The position numbers and the translations under genes were made by a program. Positions 60,744-64,000 of a DNA stretch of 64,000 nt are shown here, piece after piece. The stretch's first letter is position 1; each line of letters begins with the position of its first letter. Under the pieces are notes generated by a model. That model saw only the letters and a list, made by a program, of their open reading frames with translations, was not told the origin of the DNA and did no database searches. The stretch is from an uncultured Lachnospiraceae bacterium (GTDB lineage: Bacteria; Bacillota; Clostridia; Lachnospirales; Lachnospiraceae). The stretch lies in the NCBI GenBank assembly GCA_910585625.1, contig CAJUFQ010000003.1, positions 67,801-131,800 on the forward strand, read 5' to 3'.

Positions 60744-61122
60744 GCCACTCTAAATCTCCTCTGTCTAATGACTTAATCAGCAGCTCTGCCGCTGCCAGAT
60801 TGGTTGCCAGCGGAATATTGTACATATCGCACAAATGCACGACATTATTCACGTCTGGCTCGTGGGACTTTGGGGTTATCGGATCCCTCAGGAATATCAC
60901 CAGGTCAATCTGGTTATGCTCAATCTGGGCAGCCAGCTGCTGTGCCCCTCCCAAATGGCCTGCCAGAAATTTATGGACTGACAGATTGGTGACCTCCTCA
61001 ATCAGCCTGCCGGTCGTCCCGGTCGCGCATAGCTCATGCTTGCTCAAAATTCCCCGGTAGGCAATACAAAAATTCTGCATCAGTTTCTTTTTTGAATCGT
61101 GCGCAATCAATCCAATGTTCAA
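60727..61122 (-). CDS. mgsA: Methylglyoxal synthase
   Basis: MgsA converts dihydroxyacetone phosphate to methylglyoxal and phosphate, a bypass used when phosphate is short. The 131-residue protein has the phosphate-binding GTTGRL and AGHLGGAQQ motifs, D80 in FLRDP and the VHLCDMYNIPLATN segment. The start is TTG at 61122, one base after the rodA stop, with AAGGGGGA as ribosome site. The placement between rodA and dacF is notable, since both neighbours act on the cell wall. Confidence 0.96.
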   Translation of the reverse strand: MNIGLIAHDSKKKLMQNFCIAYRGILSKHELCATGTTGRLIEEVTNLSVHKFLAGHLGGAQQLAAQIEHNQIDLVIFLRDPITPKSHEPDVNNVVHLCDMYNIPLATNLAAAELLIKSLDRGDLEWREMYK

Positions 61123-62247
61123 TTAAAAATCCCCCTTTCGGTATTTTAAAGGCTGAAGACCTACATTCAGCACTAGTCCTATCCCAATAAAAAGGCTTAC
61201 CAATGAAGTCAGCCCATAGCTCACGAAAGGCAGCGGCAGTCCGGTATTGGGCATCATACCGGTCACCACACAGATGTTGACAAAAGTCTGGAAGCCAATC
61301 CAGACGGCAACACCGCCGCAAATAAGCTGTCCGGGCAAGTCTTTGGCTTTCCTGCCAATCAGGATGCATTCTATTACAATCAGCAGCAAGAGGATTAATA
61401 TTGCTGCTCCACCCACAAAGCCTAACTCTTCTCCTACAACGGCAAAAATGAAATCTGTCTGTGGTTCCGGGATAAAGTTACCGTTCTTGACAGAGAATAC
61501 GGTATCATTATTCAGCCCTTTCCCCCATAAAAGCCCGGAGCCTATGGCCATGATGGAATTCTGCTGCTGGTATGCGTCTGTCGCATATTTTTCCGGCTGC
61601 AGCCATGCCATGATACGGCGCCACTGGTATTGATCCAGTATTTTCTGATCTGGCTGAAGAATCAGATAGATGAACAGCGATCCTGCTGGGACTAGCACTG
61701 CGAGGACGCCTGCTATTAGTTTATAACTTAACCCGCTCAGAAACAAGAGCGCGATGAAAATTACTGCAACCACGATACTGGTTGACAAATCCGGCTGCTT
61801 CTCAATCATGAACCAGGGAATGAATATCAGTATCCCGGAAAGGGCAATAAAATAGAGCTTATTTACCTTCTCATTATATTTTCCAAAAAACCAGGCAAAA
61901 AACAGGATTAAAAGCACTTTGGATAATTCAGAAGGCTGGAAGCGGAATCCACCTATTTCAATCCAGCGTGCTGCCCCGCCGGCTTTGTCTCCGAACACAT
62001 GGAATGTAATCAGGGAAAGAAGCCCGATATTAAACACATAAATCAGCCAGTTAAACTTGAGAATAAAGGAATAATCTATGACGGAAACGACTGCCATCAC
62101 AAACAGACCCAGGCAAAACCCAAGAATCTGCTTGTTCTGCACAGAGTGCTGCGCGCTGCCTATGACATTGATTCCGATTACTGCCAATGCCGTCACATAG
62201 ATAATCAAACGAAAATTGTAGTCTTTAATCTGATATTGTTTCAACAT
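61123..62247 (-). CDS. rodA: Rod-shape SEDS glycosyltransferase RodA
   Basis: The 374-residue membrane protein has about ten helices and SEDS motifs FQPSELSKVL, KQPDLSTSIVV, SGLLWGKGLNNDT, TDFIFAVVGEELGF and the ending GLPLPFVSYGLTSLV. Linked to minCDE, it is the likely elongation polymerase. The cognate class B PBP is not beside it. AAGGAAG precedes the ATG. The conserved active-site region loop aspartate is in DYQ-like QWRRIM surroundings and cannot be fixed more exactly from here. Confidence 0.94.
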   Translation of the reverse strand: MLKQYQIKDYNFRLIIYVTALAVIGINVIGSAQHSVQNKQILGFCLGLFVMAVVSVIDYSFILKFNWLIYVFNIGLLSLITFHVFGDKAGGAARWIEIGGFRFQPSELSKVLLILFFAWFFGKYNEKVNKLYFIALSGILIFIPWFMIEKQPDLSTSIVVAVIFIALLFLSGLSYKLIAGVLAVLVPAGSLFIYLILQPDQKILDQYQWRRIMAWLQPEKYATDAYQQQNSIMAIGSGLLWGKGLNNDTVFSVKNGNFIPEPQTDFIFAVVGEELGFVGGAAILILLLLIVIECILIGRKAKDLPGQLICGGVAVWIGFQTFVNICVVTGMMPNTGLPLPFVSYGLTSLVSLFIGIGLVLNVGLQPLKYRKGDF

Positions 62248-62277
62248 AACAAAACTTCCTTACCCTCTTCTGCCACA

Positions 62278-62559
62278 TTAATCTGATGCGCCAGTATGCC
62301 TCATATCTTTGATTGGGATGTTCGCGAACAATGCCGGGACATTCCCATTATTCCCCTCAGATTCCGTCTGGGTAATCTGTATATCCAGGCCCTCTGCATC
62401 AATCTCCATATATTTGGAAATTACCTGAATGATGTCATTCTTTATCTTCTCCATGATTTCAGGAGAACAGTTCGCGCGGTCAGAAACCAACAACAGTTTT
62501 AGCCGGTCTTTGGCAATGTCGCCGGAATTCTTCTTCTTAAACAAATCCATCAATCCCAT
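62278..62559 (-). CDS. minE: Cell division topological specificity factor MinE
   Basis: MinE drives MinD off the membrane and sets the Min oscillation. The 93-residue protein has an N-terminal amphipathic start (MGLMDLFKKKNS), the anti-MinCD helix region DRLKLLLVSDRANC and a C-terminal dimer part ending VPALFANIPIKDMRH. AGGAGGA lies before the ATG, overlapping the minD stop. Together with minC and minD it forms a full Min system. Confidence 0.96.
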   Translation of the reverse strand: MGLMDLFKKKNSGDIAKDRLKLLLVSDRANCSPEIMEKIKNDIIQVISKYMEIDAEGLDIQITQTESEGNNGNVPALFANIPIKDMRHTGASD

Positions 62560-62571
62560 ACCGGGTTCCTC

Positions 62572-63363
62572 CTAATTTTTCTTAAACATCCCTTTTAGTT
62601 TGTTCCACATACCTTCCTTCTCCTCCAAATCGAGGTATGGCACTTCTTCTCCCAAAACCCTGTGGCAGATATTGGCGTAAGCAATCCCTGCCTTGCAATC
62701 TGTGCCGACCAGCGGTTCTCCCTGGTTCGTAGAAATTACAATCTGCTCGTCATCTGGCACGGCTCCGATTAAGTTGATTGCAAGAATGTCTGTAACATCT
62801 CCAATATTCATCATATCCCCACGCTTTACCATATCCATGCGTAGGCGGTTTACAATCAGATCCACACGTGTAATGTCGTTTGCTGTCAGCAGACCAATGA
62901 TACGGTCTGCATCACGGATGGCGGACACCTCAGGTGTTGTGACGACTAAGGCCCGGTCTGCCCCGGCGATGGCATTTTTAAATCCTTGTTCGATGCCTGC
63001 CGGGCAATCCAGCAGTATGTAGTCAAATTCGTCCCTCAGCTCGTCAATTACCTTGACCATCTGCTCCGGTGAGACAGCGGATTTGTCTTTCGTCTGTGCA
63101 GACGGCAATAGGGACAGATTAGGATAACGCTTGTCCTTAATCAATGCTTGCTTCATCCGGCAGTTTCCTTCTACCACGTCAACCAGATTATACACAATCC
63201 GGTTTTCCAGCCCCATGACTACATCCAGGTTGCGCAGCCCGATGTCCGTATCAATCAATACAACCTTTTTATCCAACTGTGCAAGGCCTGTGCCTACATT
63301 TGCCGTGGTGGTAGTCTTGCCGACGCCGCCCTTTCCTGATGTTACAACAATTACTTCACTCAT
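62572..63363 (-). CDS. minD: Septum site-determining ATPase MinD
   Basis: MinD is the membrane-binding ATPase that recruits MinC. The 263-residue protein has the deviant Walker A KGGVGKT at 11-17, the LIDTDIGLRNLDVVMGLE region, DCPAGIEQG (Walker B region) and a C-terminal amphipathic helix (MWNKLKGMFKKN) that inserts into the membrane. AGGAGG lies before the ATG. Confidence 0.98.
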   Translation of the reverse strand: MSEVIVVTSGKGGVGKTTTTANVGTGLAQLDKKVVLIDTDIGLRNLDVVMGLENRIVYNLVDVVEGNCRMKQALIKDKRYPNLSLLPSAQTKDKSAVSPEQMVKVIDELRDEFDYILLDCPAGIEQGFKNAIAGADRALVVTTPEVSAIRDADRIIGLLTANDITRVDLIVNRLRMDMVKRGDMMNIGDVTDILAINLIGAVPDDEQIVISTNQGEPLVGTDCKAGIAYANICHRVLGEEVPYLDLEEKEGMWNKLKGMFKKN

Positions 63364-63384
63364 CCTACTATATCCTCCTGATAT

Positions 63385-64000
63385 TTATATATTGTTCAAT
63401 AGCCCTTTTGTAATCGGTTCAATATAAATATTCCCATCCTTGACAACCGCGACCTGCGGGTCGGCATCGGCGCCAGCCGTATGTTTCTTCCTGCGTTTTT
63501 TCCCCTCTTGCACCTTGTCCGCACTGCGGGCAATCACATCCCCAATTTTAATTTGTATGGGATCCATCAATAAGGCTGCCACGAAAGCTTGGTCATTGCC
63601 GTTAGCCCCCGCATAGGCATTTCCTTTCAAGGCTCCTAAAACGACGATATTGCCTTTGGAGATAACTTTTGCGCCAGGGTTGATGTCGCCTAGTATGATA
63701 ATGCTGCTTTCACAGTCCAGCACCTGGCCTGACCGGAGCGTTCCTTTGTAAAATTCCCCGGTCTTTCCAGCCTGCTCCTCCTCAAAGCGTTCGATTTTCT
63801 GACGGATCAGCTCTTCTTTCAGTGCATCGTTGTCCAAGATGCAGATTATGTTCACAGACGTATTGTCAGTGATGGTTTCAATAATCTGGAACTCCTCCTC
63901 TTGGGTCAGTTTCCTCCCCTCAAAGGAAATTGCCATTCTCGCGTCTTTGAAAAATCCTTCGGATTCCTTAAATTTATCCAAAATGCATTTCAATAGTTCT
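63385..64000 (-). CDS. minC: Septum inhibitor MinC (5' end cut by the window)
   Basis: MinC blocks FtsZ assembly away from midcell. The visible 204 codons include part of the N-terminal FtsZ-binding domain (AMISFEGRKLTQEEE-like region near the start), a linker, and the C-terminal beta-helix that binds MinD and FtsZ (LRSGQVLDCESSIIILGDINPGAKVISKGNIVVLGALKG, described by its start LRSGQ and end VLGALKG). The frame continues upstream past base 64000 (codons ...ELL before the TTG at 63993), so the true start lies outside the window; a start at that TTG is unlikely. Confidence 0.95.
   Translation of the reverse strand, partial: ELLKCILDKFKESEGFFKDARMAISFEGRKLTQEEEFQIIETITDNTSVNIICILDNDALKEELIRQKIERFEEEQAGKTGEFYKGTLRSGQVLDCESSIIILGDINPGAKVISKGNIVVLGALKGNAYAGANGNDQAFVAALLMDPIQIKIGDVIARSADKVQEGKKRRKKHTAGADADPQVAVVKDGNIYIEPITKGLLNNI

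Noticed and set aside
1..64000. tRNA, rRNA or other standard RNA genes
   Set aside because: No cloverleaf with a GTTCGA-type loop, rRNA segment, SRP, tmRNA or RNase P signature was noticed on either strand; only the L21 leader is proposed. This was by eye, not by a covariance search.

Overview
The window reads as ordinary chromosome of a spore-forming, Gram-positive clostridium, most likely a member of the Lachnospiraceae. The basis is the gene content (alpha/beta-type SASP, GerW/YtfJ, YlbJ, Asp23, RqcH, SepF, LexA/YneA, HisZ with short-form HisG, the Prp protease with a leadered L27), strong AGGAGG ribosome sites, sigma-A promoters of the TTGACA-17-TATAAT type, and gene order shared with Clostridia and Bacillus. 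I see no rRNA, tRNA, CRISPR array, prophage, plasmid or insertion sequence. No gene-free stretch exceeds 300 bases; the longest, 289 bases, is the lexA/yneA regulatory region.

Layout: (1) 1-8.5 kb: tail of an MFS transporter, ruvB, a PurF-like protein without its glutaminase cysteine, zapA, a U32-type RNA hydroxylation protein, and a SEDS glycosyltransferase paired with a small class B PBP. (2) 8.5-11.3 kb: a Nudix hydrolase and a sporulation-linked group (unknown protein, DUF2953, GerW, a 45-residue membrane peptide). (3) 11.3-18.2 kb: rpmB facing asp23-fakA-like-recG, then a SASP gene and rqcH on the minus strand. (4) 18.4-25.1 kb: yicC-gmk-rpoZ-rimO-pgsA-cinA-rsmD-coaD and a coiled-coil protein; ylbJ follows on the minus strand. 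(5) 26-33.5 kb: pepD, an in-frame M23 peptidase/RsuA pseudouridine synthase reading frame, a HAD phosphatase, YgiQ, an RluA-type enzyme and recU. (6) 33.5-38.8 kb: hisZ-hisG-hisD-hisB-hisIE, with hisIE carrying a degenerate HisA/HisF barrel at its N-terminus. (7) 38.9-47.8 kb: two radical-SAM-linked genes, rng, rplU-prp-rpmA, obgE, yhbY, nadD, yqeK, rsfS. (8) 47.9-51.7 kb: divergent lexA and yneA with a cluster of SOS boxes, plsC, dtd and a Xer-type recombinase. (9) 51.7-58.7 kb, minus strand: a cytidylate-kinase-like protein and the operon hlyD-like, yggS, sepF, ylmH, aroB, lspA, rluD. (10) 58.8-64 kb: a DUF378 protein, a P-loop protein, and the minC-minD-minE-rodA-mgsA-dacF block, cut by the window end inside minC.

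Functionally the window is rich in cell-division and cell-wall genes (zapA, SEDS/PBP pair, sepF, minCDE, rodA, dacF, yneA), ribosome assembly and rescue genes (rpmB, rplU, rpmA, prp, obgE, yhbY, rsfS, rsmD, rimO, rqcH, ylmH, several pseudouridine synthases) and recombination genes (ruvB, recG, recU, xer-like). I did not find a convincing new multi-gene system. The most unusual items are protein-level: the PurF paralogue that keeps its apparent iron-sulfur ligands but lacks the catalytic cysteine, the HisIE protein with a catalytically degenerate barrel, and the exported-peptidase/cytoplasmic-enzyme fusion with an internal start. At the RNA level they are a long hairpin in the yneA leader, a 91-base nested hairpin after the DUF378 gene, and several perfect stop-codon hairpins without U-tracts.
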